Shown piece after piece: positions 11,040-22,494 of a DNA stretch of 64,000 bases. How positions within the stretch are numbered: position 1 is the stretch's first letter; each line of letters opens with the position of its first letter. The position numbers and the translations under genes are program-made. The notes under the pieces were generated by a model, which had not been told where the DNA came from, ran no database searches, and saw only the letters and a program-made list of their open reading frames with translations. This stretch comes from Symbiodinium natans (taxonomy: Eukaryota > Sar > Dinophyceae > Suessiales > Symbiodiniaceae): NCBI GenBank assembly GCA_905221605.1, contig CAJNDS010000768.1:520359-584358 (forward strand). The letters run 5' to 3'.

Positions 11040-13382
11040 CAGCTCGGTATTGAATATGGAAAGTCAAATCCGGTCGTCAGCTGCTTCGCAGGATCCGGCA
11101 ACTGTTTTCATCACTGGCCACCGCCGTGCCACCAGCGGAAGTTGAATCTTGCCGGACTGTGGTCACTGTAGTCCCAAACTTTCATTTTACTCTTTTAGGG
11201 TTTAGGGTTTAGGGTTTGTCTGAGCTGAACAGGCACTTGCGGTGGCCAAACCGCAGAGCGACTTGCCGAATGTTTCCTAAAGAAGAAGACTTTACAACAT
11301 GGGCAACTTCTTGGAATGGATGCGTGCCAGTGGCCAATGCACTAACCTCGTCCGAAGTTCTCGCACTATAAACACTCTCACTTCTGAATCTGAGCCTTCT
11401 TGGCTGGCTTGGTCCTGGAGCCCTTGTTCCCCAGCATGTAGCGCTCAGTGAAGGTTGGGAAGCGGTCACCCAAGGCCGCGAGGATCTCCCGATAGATCTG
11501 CGCATGCTGCCTGCGCATGGTGTCGAAGCTGACAAGCACGGGGGTCACGTTGGCCTCCGCTTCCAGCTCGTCATGCCGGCTTGCGAGGTCAAGGACAAAG
11601 CGGAAGAGGAGCATCTTGTGGGCGAGGCCATCCAGGGTAGGGAAGAGCGTCAGAGACATGAGCCCGGAGATCAGCACCTGGAGCTTCAGCGACTCTTGCT
11701 TCTGCAGTGCAGAGGCCGATGCCTCAACCAGTTCCTGGATGGCAGGCCTCAGCTCCCTACCTGTTTGCGGGTGTCGCCGGCATAGCTCCGCCATCGCCCA
11801 CAAGATGTTCGTGATTTCGTACGGCTGGCACTCCTTCAAGTGGAGCACGGCCACCCGGACCAGAACATCAAAGGCTGACGCACGAAAGATCCGCAGACTG
11901 GCGCATGACCAAGCGAGGATGGTGCAGCAGTTTGCGGGCATGGTGTTGTCGTGGTGCTGCAGCTCGTGTGCTGCCAAGGCTTCGACAATATCCAGCATTC
12001 GTAGAACCACTGGATTGCGGCGCAGCTTGTTCAGGGCCTGGCTGGCCCCATCGCATGCGCGGGCCAGGCGGTGCATGGCCGTGGAAAGGTTCACGCCGTT
12101 CATCTGATCGAGCTTCGTCTCTGCAACACCGAGGATCTTCACCGGGACCTCTGCCTTCGGAGCTTTGGCAGCGGCGATGATCTCTTGGTTGATGCGCCTC
12201 TGGACCTGACTGTCTCTGCGAATGCTTGACTCCATCGATGGTGCCATCGAGAAGGGCTTCAAGGTTCTGGCCGCCGGCTTGGACGTGGCTGCCAAAGCCG
12301 GTGATTCGGGTGATGCGGGCGACAAAGGTGACATCGGGGACGACATGGGCGACGTCACGCTCGCGCCGGTGCACTGAAAGCGCACGGGCTCACGGACGCC
12401 GGAGGGCGAGGTGCCCAGAATCTGTGCAAGACCCGCCGCCTCCAAACCCGGAGGGGGGCTGAGCGGGCTGCCGGGAAAGCCGCGGCCTGGGCCGTCCAAG
12501 CCCGGTGGTACCGAGCGCGCCTTGCCGGGAACGGTCAAGTCCAAGGCGTTGAAACTCTGGCTTAGGAGCTCCGATTGAGCTGCACAAAGGAAGAGGGGAG
12601 CCTCCTGGCTCTTGACTGACGACGCCGTGGTGGACACGGACGTCTCTGAGTCAGATGTCGGCAACCGCGAGGAAGTCATGGAGCCTGCAGCGATGGCAAA
12701 TAGCGACCCCAAATCCGAGACCGTTGAGAGCGTGCATGCCAAACCCCTCAACGCAGAACCGCAAGCCCAAGCCCTTCATGATCTTCATGGCCCTCTTGCC
12801 CGACTGATCCCGTATTTCATGAAACAACCAGGTCTTTGCCCCTATACTCCCCGGAAAATGGAGGATTCCGAAGTCCGTTGCTTGCAGCCCGGGGGCCCAG
12901 CACGTAGCCCTCGCAAGTGTCGGCTTCTGGTGGTGTCGGTGAGATCTCTTGCATCGGAAAACTGCGCAATGCACTCTTCAAGGACATTGTCCTTGGTATT
13001 GCTCTTGCAACTCTCCACTCTGCGGCTGCAGAACAAAATTTTCATTGTTGCGCGAAGTTACTGAAACGAACAACACCAATTTTACCCAAGCTTCAACGAC
13101 CAGGCCAAAGCGGACAGTTCTCTGGCTTCTGAAGCTACACGTCCCTTCCCTCGTCTTGAGCCGCGAGCGGTGCTTCAAGACTCTGCGGGTTCCAATGCTA
13201 GGACCAGGACTTGGGAGCAATAGGCGCCTGGAGCAGTCCAAAGGTAAAGAACAGGTGCCGATCTGCTCAGATGCAGGGCACGCAATGAACTAAGACGTCG
13301 ACATCTTCAGACGCTGATTCGCAGGAGGATCATCGAAGCCCCCAACCACGGCCGTGCCCGCCTGAAGATCAAAGCAAATGCA
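11040..13382. repeat. Segmental duplication, copy 1
   Basis: This block matches 15660-18540 from a proximal landmark (GCTTCGCAGGA near 11085) to a distal one (GCCCGCCTGAAGATCAAAGCA near 13355). It includes a gene and about 600 bp of its upstream flank. Copy 1 lacks a roughly 410-bp segment that copy 2 has between CTTCAT and GACTGATCCCGTAT (near 12780). The two copies lie in the same orientation about 4.6 kb apart. Confidence 0.9.
11378..12679 (-). CDS. Helical-repeat (OPR/FASTK-like) protein, paralogue 1
   Basis: 433 codons without an intron; I chose the ATG that begins MTSSRLP because it is the start shared with the paralogue at 16081-17409. Residues 1 to about 175 are low-complexity (Ser, Pro, Gly), probably disordered. 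The C-terminal part is all-helical, with motifs such as EITNILWAMAELC and LQVLISGLMSL that resemble the repeats of OPR/FASTK-type organelle RNA-binding proteins widespread in dinoflagellates. No C-terminal RAP domain is seen and the protein ends in a lysine-rich tail. A role in organelle RNA metabolism is inferred from fold resemblance only. A short CCCTAAA tract (coding-strand sense; 11194-11217) lies 160 bp downstream of the stop. Confidence 0.75.
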   Translation of the reverse strand: MTSSRLPTSDSETSVSTTASSVKSQEAPLFLCAAQSELLSQSFNALDLTVPGKARSVPPGLDGPGRGFPGSPLSPPPGLEAAGLAQILGTSPSGVREPVRFQCTGASVTSPMSSPMSPLSPASPESPALAATSKPAARTLKPFSMAPSMESSIRRDSQVQRRINQEIIAAAKAPKAEVPVKILGVAETKLDQMNGVNLSTAMHRLARACDGASQALNKLRRNPVVLRMLDIVEALAAHELQHHDNTMPANCCTILAWSCASLRIFRASAFDVLVRVAVLHLKECQPYEITNILWAMAELCRRHPQTGRELRPAIQELVEASASALQKQESLKLQVLISGLMSLTLFPTLDGLAHKMLLFRFVLDLASRHDELEAEANVTPVLVSFDTMRRQHAQIYREILAALGDRFPTFTERYMLGNKGSRTKPAKKAQIQK

Positions 13383-13411
13383 ATGGGTAGGCAATGGCTC
13401 ACAAATTTGGG

Positions 13412-13482
13412 GTCGGGGTCCTTATTCTACAGGAATCCTACTATTTGGGGAGCTAATATTAGGGGTTCCTTATCATAGTAAA
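13412..13482. mobile_element. MITE-like element, family E, short copy
   Basis: Contains GGGGTCCTTATTC and AGGAATCCTACTATTTGGGG, shared with copies at 36873-36982 and 48868-48971. It sits immediately beyond the end of duplication copy 1, suggesting a breakpoint or later insertion. Confidence 0.6.
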
Positions 13483-13500
13483 ATCCAAATGGCAATAGTC

Positions 13501-14330
13501 CCCTAAACCCTAAACCCTAAACCTTAAACCCTAAACCCTAAACCCCAAACCCTAAACCCTAAACCCGGGGCCCAGGCATGCCCTGGCTGCGTGAACTTCT
13601 GGAGCTGCTCCTCGCGCACTGCGGGCCTCCGGCGGGAACATGTTTTTTGAAGGCCACACAGGGTTAGGGTTTAGGGTTTAGGGTTTAGGGTTTAGGGTTT
13701 AGGGTTTAGGGTTTAGGGTTTAGGGTTTAGGGTTTAGGGTTTAGGGTTTAGGGTTTAGGGTTTAGAAACAAGAGGCTGTGTATGAGTTGACGACTTGACA
13801 GGCTTTGGGTTTAGGGGGGTGCTGATGGAGTTTGGACTCTGTGACAGGGCTTTAGGTGTTTTTCTGGGGCGACGACAAAATGCCTTCAAATTGCCTTCGG
13901 CGCTTCAAGGGCCAGCCGCAACACCAGACCAGTCTACACAAAAACCCCAAACCCCAAACCCCAAACCCTAAACCCTAAACCCTAAATTCCTAAACCCTAA
14001 ACCCTAAACACCCAAACCCTAAACCCTAAACCCTAAACCCTAAATTCCTAAACCCTAAACCCCTGACCTGCTGCCCTGAACCCTAAACCCTAAACCCCTA
14101 AACCGTAAGCAAATCTTCCACCACTACCTCGACGACTTTCTCGAAAAGTGAGGGCGCCTGGACATTCGCAAACTCCCCAAACCCCAAACCTTAAACCCTA
14201 CACCCTAAAGCCCTTCCCCCCTTGCAGAGTCAGAACTCATTCAACGCTCTACTTGGAGGTTCCTTTGGGTACTTACCAGTATAAGTAGGAAACCCTAAAC
14301 CCTAAACCCTAAACCCTAAACCCTAAAGTT
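13501..14330. repeat. Cluster of interstitial telomeric repeats, opposite orientations
   Basis: CCCTAAA units at 13501-13566, then fifteen nearly perfect TTTAGGG units at 13661-13765, then CCCTAAA variants at 13945-14104 (including CCCCAAA and CCTAAATT forms) and again at 14290-14328. The 13661-13765 block is among the longest and least decayed in the window. No gene is visible. Confidence 0.95.
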
Positions 14331-15655
14331 TCGAGGGATCCTGGGCTCTTGGGATTTAGGATGTGCCAGACTACGACTTGACGGCATCACCCTCCACCAG
14401 CCTCCCTAGGGTTTAGGGTTTAGGGTTTGCAAACTGCATCAGATCTGTTCCCAAGGCTTGCGACAAGAAGGCCCTAAACCCTGAACCCTAAGCCCTAAAC
14501 CCTTTTTGCATCAGGACTTGTGCAATGCCCTAAACCCTAAGCCCTACACCTCATCTTGCCGGCCCAGAACCCTAAGCTCTAACCACTTTTCTGGCACGCA
14601 CGCCGTGTGCCCAGGAGCCTCCAGCCCAAACCTTGAAAACAAAGCGCTAATGGATCCCCAAACCCATTGTTTTTAAAACCCTAACCCCAAGCTTTGCCCT
14701 GAACCCTGCAGTACTGGTATAGTAAGCCCTACTGGCAATGAAAACCCAACCCGGTTCTGACGGTTTGGGGCAATACACCCTTCATCCCTAATTAGACTAA
14801 AAACTCAACCCCAACCGTTGTCCCATGCGCCTCGCCAGCCCGGCCTGCGTTGCTCAGCGCCGCCTGGGTTCAGGTAGGGAAGTTGCATGTGTGCCGGCAG
14901 CCTCAAAGTCCGTTGCTTCAAAAGGGTAAGGGCTTCGGGATGTTTGACTCAGTCGGTGTGAGGCAGCTCAGGCTGTTTTTTTGTGCAAGGTTTGCTGTTC
15001 ATAATATGCGGGCTGAATAGACACACAGACATATATATATAGAGAGAGATATGAATGTTGACGCATATATATATATATATTTTTTTTTGTGTTATATATA
15101 TATATATACACATCTACAGAATCTACTGTACGCAAGCCTCCTTGTCTCTGCAAGCAAGTCCGTACCAGAAAGTGGCAAGGCCATGTGGCTACTTCTGGAT
15201 GACATGGGAGCAAGCACAAGCCGTGAGTCCGTATGGCTTTTCACTCGCCTCGATCTGTGTGCACTCTGGAAAAATAAAATCTTGGGAAGCAATTCCCTGC
15301 TTTCACGCAGCTGTTCTCTCGTCAAACCCGTACTAAGCATTAGTACTAAATGCAGACTCTTCAGCTGCGGAAAGTGTTCAACCAAAGGCCCTTCTCTGAT
15401 TGGTCAGCATGTGGCCAGGTGCGGCCCGAGCGCACTTCCGGGAAGGTTACATGACGTCATGTGAACGGGCTTAGGGTTTCGACATAACGGGTTTGGGGTC
15501 TAGGGTTTGAGGTTTAGTGCCCCCGCCCCCCCAGAAGCAAAACAAAAGGTGCTTCAAACAGGATGACACGCGTACACGCGCGCCCATACAGAGACATTGC
15601 CATCAGTTTCAGTGGAAGACACCACCGGAGATGGTGTCAAAAACAAACGGTGCGG
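14331..15655. other. Gene-poor spacer between the duplicated blocks
   Basis: Isolated CCCTAAA/TTTAGGG units (14407-14428 and scattered to 14600) are followed by a TA/GA microsatellite at about 15030-15110. A plus ORF 15051-15464 crosses the microsatellite and has no recognisable domain. Nothing else can be supported. Confidence 0.5.
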
Positions 15656-15659
15656 TATG

Positions 15660-18540
15660 AAATGGTATTGAGCATGGACAGTCAGATCTGATCGCCAGCT
15701 GCTTCGCAGGAGACGATGTTGGAACACCCGACGGGGCGTGTGGAATGGTCAAGGACAGAAGGTCTTTTGTGCTGTAAAACTCAACTGCCATCGTTGGCCA
15801 CCATCGTGCCACGAGCTTAAAGCGGACGTTGAAGCTAAGGGCCTGGGTTGCCCATGTATTCTCATATGTTTCTATAAAGAAAGCACGGCTGCATGAGCTG
15901 AGCTGAAGGCACTCGCTGTGGCCAAACCACAGATTGAATCAACGACCCTGACGCAAAAGGAACATTGGATGGATGCGTGCCAGTGGCCAGCACAGGCTTC
16001 AAAAAACATTGTGTTGCCACTCTGATCGCATTCCCACCCCGACCGCATGAGCGGTTGAAGTTCTCGCACTTTAAACACTTTCACTTCTGAATCTGAGCCT
16101 TCTTGGCTGGCTTGGTCCTGGAGCCCTTGTTCCCCAGCATGTAGCGCTCAGTGAAGGTTGGGAAGCGGTCACCCAAGGCCGCGAGGATCTCCCGATAGAT
16201 CTGCGCATGCTGCCTGCGCATGGTGTCGAAGCTGACAAGCACGGGGGTCACGTTGGCCTCCTCTTCCAGCTCGTCATGACGGCTTGCGAGGTCAAGGACA
16301 AAGCGGAAGAGGAGCATCTTGTGGGCGAGGCCATCCAGGGTAGGGAAGAGCGTCAGAGACATGAGCCCGGAGATCAGCACCTGGAGCTTCAGCGACTCTT
16401 GCTTCTGCAGTGCAGAGGCCGATGCCTCAACCAGTTCCTGGATGGCAGGCCTCAGCTCCCTACCTGTTTGCGGGTGTCGCCGGCATAGCTCCGCCATCGC
16501 CCACAAGATGTTCGTGATTTCGTACGGCTGGCACTCCTTCAAGTGGAGCACGGCCACCCGGACCAGAACATCAAAGGCTGACGCACGAAAGATCCGCAGA
16601 CTGGCGCATGACCAGGCGAGGATGGTGCAGCAGTTTGCGGGCATGGTGTTGTCGTGGTGCTGCAGCTCGTGTGCTGCCAAGGCCTCGACAATATCCAGCA
16701 TTCGTAGAACCACTGGATTGCGGCGCAGCTTGTTCAGGGCCTGGCTGGCCCCATCGCATGCGCGGGCCAGGCGGTGCATGGCCGTGGAAAGGTTCACGCC
16801 GTTCATCTGATCGAGCTTCGTCTCTGCAACACCGAGGATCTTCACCGGGACCTCTGCCTTCGGAGCTTTGGCAGCGGCGATGATCTCTTGGTTGATGCGC
16901 CTCTGGACCTGACTGTCTCTGCGAATGCTTGACTCCATCGATGGTGCCATCGAGAAGGGCTTCAAGGTTTTGGCCGCCGGCTTGGACGTGGCTGCCAAAG
17001 CTGGTGATTCCGGCGATGCGCGCGACAAAGGTGACATCGGGGACGACATAGGGGGCATGGGCGACGTCCTCGCGCCGGTGCACTGAAAGCGCACGGGCTC
17101 ACGGACGCCGGAGGGCGAGGTGCCCAGAATCTGTGCAAAACCCGCCGCCTCCAAACACGGAGGGGGGCTGAGCGGGCTGCCGGGAAAGCCGCGGCCTGGC
17201 CCGTCCAAGCCCGGTGGTACCGAGCGCACCTGTCTCCCGGGAACGGTCAAGTCCAAGGCGTTGAAACTCTGGCTCAGGGCGGCGAGCTTTAGGAGCTCCG
17301 ATTGAGCTGCACGAAGGAAGAGGGGAGCCTCCTGGCTCTGCTTGACTGACGACGCCGTGGTGGACACGGACGTCTCTGAGTCAGATGTCGGCAACCGCGA
17401 GGAAGTCATGGAGCCTGCAGCGATGGGCCCTACCAAATAGCGACCCTAAATCCGAGACCGTTGAGAGCGTGTATGCCAAGCCCCTCAACCCAAAGTCGCA
17501 AGCCCAAGCCCTTCATATCCGCCGGCGATCTCGGGCGAGCGCCAGTGAAGGGCTTCTTCCGCTCTCGCAGGCTCAGTTCACGACGTTTTTTCTGCGACCG
17601 ACTTTCCTTCCGTACCCCCCTGCAGACTGCCAGGTCCGCTATGTCCGCTGCTGGGTGGGGGTGTTGGCAGTTGGCGCTGCTGAGCACATGTCAGGGAGGA
17701 GCCAGGCTCGGGGAGGAGCCAGGCTCAAGTGCTTTTTTGCGACCGAAAGAACCACACACGACAGGTTGACCACCCTCCTTAATTGCCCCCATGACCCCCC
17801 CCCCCTTTGCACGCATGCCCTGCACGGTCGAGCTTGCTTCAGTGAAGTGTGCCTGCCCTGCTGCTCTGCGCCTGGAGTCTGGCAGCATTTACGGGGTCGG
17901 CGGGAGGTGGCGTTGGCCCTTGGATTTAATCCTTCTGCCTCCGACTGATCCCGTATGCCATGAAAACAACCAGGTCTTTGCCCATATACTCCCCTGGCGA
18001 TGGAGGATTCCAAATTCCGTTTCTTGCGGCCCGGCGGCCCGGCATGTAGCCCTCGCAAGTGTCGACTTCTGGTGGTGTCGGTGAGATCTCTTGCATCGGA
18101 AAACTGCGCAATGCACTCTTCAAGGACATTGTCCTTGGTACTGCTCTTGCAACTCTCCCCTCTCCAACCAGCAGAACAAGAACATGTTCATTGTCAATGT
18201 TGTGCGAAGTTACTGAAACGAACAACACTCATTTTCCCAAGCTTCAATGACCAGGCCAAAGTGGACAGTTCTCTGGCCTGTGAAGCTACACGTCCCTTCC
18301 CTCAAGAAGTCTTGAGCCACGCGCTGTGCTTCAAGACTCTGCAGGTTCCAATGCTGGGACCAGGACTTGGGAGCAATAGGCGGCTGGAGCAGTCCAAAGG
18401 TAAAGAACAGGTGCCGATCTGCTCAGATGCAGGGCACGCAATGAACTAAGACGTCGACATCTTCAGACGCTGATTCGCAGGAGGATCATCGAAGCCCCCA
18501 CCACGGCCGTGCCCGCCTGAAGATCAAAGCACACGCAATG
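15660..18540. repeat. Segmental duplication, copy 2
   Basis: Matches 11040-13382 throughout, with extra sequence of about 60 bp near 15712-15780 and about 410 bp near 17515-17930. The extra 410 bp contains a tandemly repeated GGAGGAGCCAGGCTC (about 17695-17725). Either copy 2 gained or copy 1 lost it. Confidence 0.9.
16081..17409 (-). CDS. Helical-repeat (OPR/FASTK-like) protein, paralogue 2
   Basis: 442 codons, also intronless, starting at the shared MTSSRLP methionine. From about residue 185 to the stop it is nearly identical to paralogue 1, one visible difference being Glu for Ala in DELE(E/A)EANV. The N-terminal disordered part differs by several in-frame insertions or deletions: an extra KLAA after SELL, GRQVRS versus GKARS, and TSPMPPMSS versus SVTSPMSS. 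Frame is kept in every case, which implies selection on both copies. Domain reading and functional inference are as for paralogue 1. Confidence 0.75.
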   Translation of the reverse strand: MTSSRLPTSDSETSVSTTASSVKQSQEAPLFLRAAQSELLKLAALSQSFNALDLTVPGRQVRSVPPGLDGPGRGFPGSPLSPPPCLEAAGFAQILGTSPSGVREPVRFQCTGARTSPMPPMSSPMSPLSRASPESPALAATSKPAAKTLKPFSMAPSMESSIRRDSQVQRRINQEIIAAAKAPKAEVPVKILGVAETKLDQMNGVNLSTAMHRLARACDGASQALNKLRRNPVVLRMLDIVEALAAHELQHHDNTMPANCCTILAWSCASLRIFRASAFDVLVRVAVLHLKECQPYEITNILWAMAELCRRHPQTGRELRPAIQELVEASASALQKQESLKLQVLISGLMSLTLFPTLDGLAHKMLLFRFVLDLASRHDELEEEANVTPVLVSFDTMRRQHAQIYREILAALGDRFPTFTERYMLGNKGSRTKPAKKAQIQK

Positions 18541-18804
18541 AGTCACAAGTGGTCACAGTTCACCTTTTCGAGGTCTCGTTAAGACATGCTGCACTAGCTC
18601 GTTACCCTCCAGCCTGAGAGATGGTCTTCAGCAAGCGACAACGATGCCGTGCTGAGATGTGCATTCCGAATACAGAGGCGAAGCCCCAAGACAGTCGCTC
18701 CAAAAACCTTTAAGTCCAAAACCCTAGACTGGCATCCTTGCCCACAACTGCAACGAGCACTGTGTTCAGTTTAGCCCCAATGAGGGGCTTGGACTCATGC
18801 CCAA

Positions 18805-18990
18805 GGAGCCCAATACCCCTTCAATTGAGGATTATACTTTACGTCATAATTACCAAGGATCCCTATATAGTATATACTTTAAGTCATAATTACCAAGGAT
18901 CCCTATATAGTATATACTTTAAGTCATAATTACCAAGGATCCCTATATGGTTTAAGGAACATTCCTTGATTGAAGGGTATTGGGCTCTCT
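18805..18990. mobile_element. MITE-like element, family B, with internal 40-bp triplication
   Basis: Termini GAGCCCAATACCCCTTCAA and TTGAAGGGTATTGGGCTC are complementary. The usual single central GGATCC segment is replaced by three direct copies (period 40; GTCATAATTACCAAGGATCC at 18843, 18883 and 18923). That explains its greater length compared with the other copies (about 84-157 bp). Confidence 0.9.
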
Positions 18991-19943
18991 GGGCCATGCC
19001 TGAGAACCAAAAGAAGCTCAGTGCGTCGACCCGCATCCGAGGCCCTACATTCATCATGCAATCTGTCAAGGACTCGCGGCCGCTTGGAGTTTCGCCACCC
19101 GCACTGCACGCACATGGAGTTTAGGGTTTAGGGTTTAGGGATTTACCCGCACCTGAAGCCCGATGTGAGAGAGTCCTGCACCCATGTGAACCTGAAGCCC
19201 AGAGCCCGAAACAGAAACCCACAATTTGCTCCCTGTTGTTTTGCGGGCTCCATGGGTATAAAGTCATGCCAGTGGCTTATGCCGAGCTTGTCGAAGTCGA
19301 ATCCGAAACCAACCCAAAACCCGAAACTGGAAGACCAAACCCCAAACCCTCCCAACCGCAAAAAAAGAGGCATATAGGCCCAAGTACTGCGAGGATTTGT
19401 TTCAGGGCCCGTTCGGGCCTGCGGGGCCTGCACGCCCGCCAGAGGCCGCAGTGGCGTTTAGGGTATAGATCAAAATCCGCGACGGCCATGGCACCGTCAG
19501 CATGAGTTCACGCTACGCAGTCTCGGGGTTTGAGGTTTGGTGTTCCAGTTGTTCGTTCAGAATTCTGAGGCGGGTTTAGAGTTGAGGGTTTAGGAGGGGG
19601 AGCTCTTTATGTCATGCTGCTCTATATACACGTGCAAAAGAATATGCAAGCACGAGACCTGTCAGACGCTCGGCACGCTGACAGCACCTTGCCGCTCGGC
19701 AGGCCCCGGCCGAGGCGGGTCGCATAACATTAAGATCACTTGTAGCAACTGTCGCACAGCACTTTCGAGCAGCATGCGTCGGGAACGCAGGTTCATCTGC
19801 TCTCACTATCAGCCAGCTCCAGGAATTCGGTCAACAACGACCTGACACGCTGGCGGTACCTGGAGTGGCTTGGGATGCAAACTGGCCGCACTGCAAAAAT
19901 CCCGATGCGTTTCTGCTGGGCGCAAAACCCTCACGATATTCTG

Positions 19944-20380
19944 CTAAAGAAGTGACATGCAGGCCTGGCTTCGCGGCCGAAAGTGTTGGCCTAATACAAG
20001 CAACATCAATTCCATAACATTCCATAACTTATTGTATTTACAATGAGCACTATAGAACAAACAATGTGACATCCCTGGAAACGGGTGCGGGACCTCGCTG
20101 CGAGCTCGCCAGGTGCCGCGTTTTGGGAACCTCACTCTTTTGCGCTCATGAGCATGCCAGGACATACATGTTGAGTTTTGAAGGCTGGCTTCGGGAAATT
20201 TCGGCGTCGGAGACCAGTGACCCTGCCACGGCGACAACAAAACGCTATACAAGTACCACGCAACACGTGGCATGCCAACTTCAGCCATTCAATCTGCAGG
20301 AAGCTTTCGGACCCTTACAAAACGGGAATCTCGAAAGGCGGGCGCGCCTCCGATGCAACCATGTGATTCGTTGTGGTTGA
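19944..20380. other. Ambiguous coding region (one strand at most)
   Basis: A plus frame (20066-20380) and a minus ATG frame (19944-20288, 114 codons) overlap, both with protein-like composition and no recognisable domain. I cannot choose. The area from 19000 to 19940 holds a short TTTAGGG tract (19120-19142) and nothing else I can support. Confidence 0.3.
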
Positions 20381-20589
20381 ACTGACTACTTCCACGTGTT
20401 TTACTTCTGGAGAATATACATAAACTTCACTCACGCACTTTAACAATCTTGTCAGGATGTTGCTGAACCCACTTTTGTGCTACGTACTACACGAACTGCA
20501 CTGCCAAGAGAATGCTGCGGCTACTGCTCCCGCTACTGCCAGTCTACCACCACCCTTCGAGCCTTTATTTCATGTTGGCGTTCTGCATC

Positions 20590-20790
20590 GTACTATACTA
20601 CGACGACGACGACGATGGCCACGGCCACGGCCACGACCATGACGACCGCCGACCACGACGACCGCCGCCTGCGACGACCGCCGCCGACGACCTCGACCTC
20701 GACCTCGACCACGACCACGACCACGACTACGACCACGACCACGACCACGACCACCACCACCACCACCACCACCACTGCCACTGCAACCAT
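20590..20790 (+). repeat. Trinucleotide/hexanucleotide repeat (GAC/CAC)
   Basis: CGACGACGACGA passes into GGCCACGGCCAC, then GACCTCGACCTC, then GACCACGACCAC and finally CACCACCAC. Each frame yields a different low-complexity peptide (Asp-His, Thr, Arg), and no frame continues convincingly on either side, so it is treated as a repeat. Confidence 0.8.
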
Positions 20791-21071
20791 GGGTGCGCAG
20801 GTGGTACGAACGCCGTTCGGGCATGCATGCTCCGGAACCACAAGTGAACGTGAAACACGGAAACTGCGCGATTCCTGAAGTCTTGAGGTTCAGATGACAA
20901 GCTGACACCTGATTGGCAAATTCAGAGCCAGCTTTTCCGAGGGATCTCCCAGCAAGGGGATGGAGATGCAAAACCACGCCGACTACGTCCCGAAACCTCG
21001 TTTACATGGGACAACTGCCTGTGAATGCCGAGACGACCCTGCACTTGACTAGCGTGCCACCACCATGCAGC

Positions 21072-21627
21072 AAACCCTAAACCCTAAACCCTAAAACCCT
21101 AAACCCTAAACCCCCGTCATCCTGGAAGATCCGCGAACCTTCTGCAACTGCAGCCCGGAATCCCAGTGAGGAATTCGGGAACTCGGTACGTTACGCTCAA
21201 ATGAACCCTTGTAAGCCCCAAAACCGTCTTTTGCACCTGGACTCCTTGCTGCCAGGATGCCAAAACCCTAAACCCTAAACCCTAAACCCTAAACCCTAAA
21301 CCCTAAACCCTAAACCCTAAACCCTAAACCCTAAACCCTAAACCCTAAACCCAAACCCCCCTAAATTGTGAACCTCTTCTGAAACGCCGGGCTCCCAGCA
21401 ACTCTCGCCTGATCCCGGTGCTCCGGAATCTGGCACCTCTTGGGCTCTGGAAATCGGGAACTGCGGTTTAGGGTTTATAGGATTTAGGGTTTATAGGGTT
21501 TACAGGGTTTATGGGTTTATAGGGTTTATAGGGTTCAGGGTGATGGGTTTAGGGTTTAGGGTTTATAGGGTTTAGGGTTTATAGGGTTTATAGGGTTTAG
21601 GGTTTATAGGGTTTAGGGTGATATGGT
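21072..21627. repeat. Telomeric repeats: CCCTAAA blocks facing a TTTATAGGG variant block
   Basis: CCCTAAA at 21072-21113 and about twelve units at 21265-21351 are followed by TTTAGGG and the 9-bp variant TTTATAGGG at 21466-21627. The variant block shows that a decayed unit has itself been amplified in place. The two orientations face each other across about 110 bp. Confidence 0.95.
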
Positions 21628-22494
21628 GCGCAGGCTGCGGGCTCAAGAGGCCTGATTGCAAAACAGTTCAGCGATGGCGACACGAAACTGCAAGCCTGAT
21701 AAACCCCTTTGGCCACGCCCTAAAACCCAAAGTCAGGCAGTGTCAGGTTGTGCTAGAAGCTGGGGGGGGGGGGGTTGTAAGACGTATTTGACTCGACTTT
21801 ACTATGGCGTCGAACGGGGAGATTAGATGATTAGGAATTATGGTGGGGTATTCGGCCCAATTGTAGGGCCCCTTCCATCCCCAAAGTCATGCTAGCCTCA
21901 TGCGACTTTGCTGACAAACAGGTCAATAATGCCCTAAACTCTAAACATGGTTGCAGGCAGAAGCGATGAGGGTTTCTAGAGAAGCCGGATGCGTCAGCAA
22001 ACCGACTCGGTAGGCCATGCCAGTCGCGCACATTGGGGGATTGTCTGGGAGTAACAGGTCCCCATGGTTACGGTCAATTAATTCACTAAAAAGATCCCGT
22101 CCCTCTTCTCCACGAGCCAAACGCTGGTTCTTTGCTTGTGGTTCGGATGCTACAAGCTAGGGTCGACAAGCCCCCCTATTGGCCGACGCGGATCGCATGG
22201 GCCATGGTTCCAGGTACACGACGCATGGCAGCTGTGCAGGAATGCTATGCACTTGTGCAGAACCGACTGGGCATGGGGCATTGACCACAGTCGGGTTTCT
22301 GCACATCTCAACGCCAAGCACAGCTTTTTGATGCAATGGTTCCAATGAGGTGCAAGGCCATCTGCAAAGGACGGAGGCTCATCGAAAGCGCACGCTCCTC
22401 TGCCTCACTCTACAGACTATCCGCCGACCCCAGCCGGGGGCGGCGTCAGTGAAGACCCACTGCGTGTTAGACCTTCCACCTCATCTATGACAGG

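Noticed and set aside
11517-12107. Plus-strand ORFs opposite the helical-repeat gene (also 16319-16810)
   Set aside because: Shadows of the minus gene; the helical-repeat signature is only on minus.
20477-20878. Long ORFs through the GAC/CAC repeat (Thr-, Asp/His- or Arg-rich)
   Set aside because: All frames are open because of the trinucleotide repeat; the flanks show no consistent coding frame.
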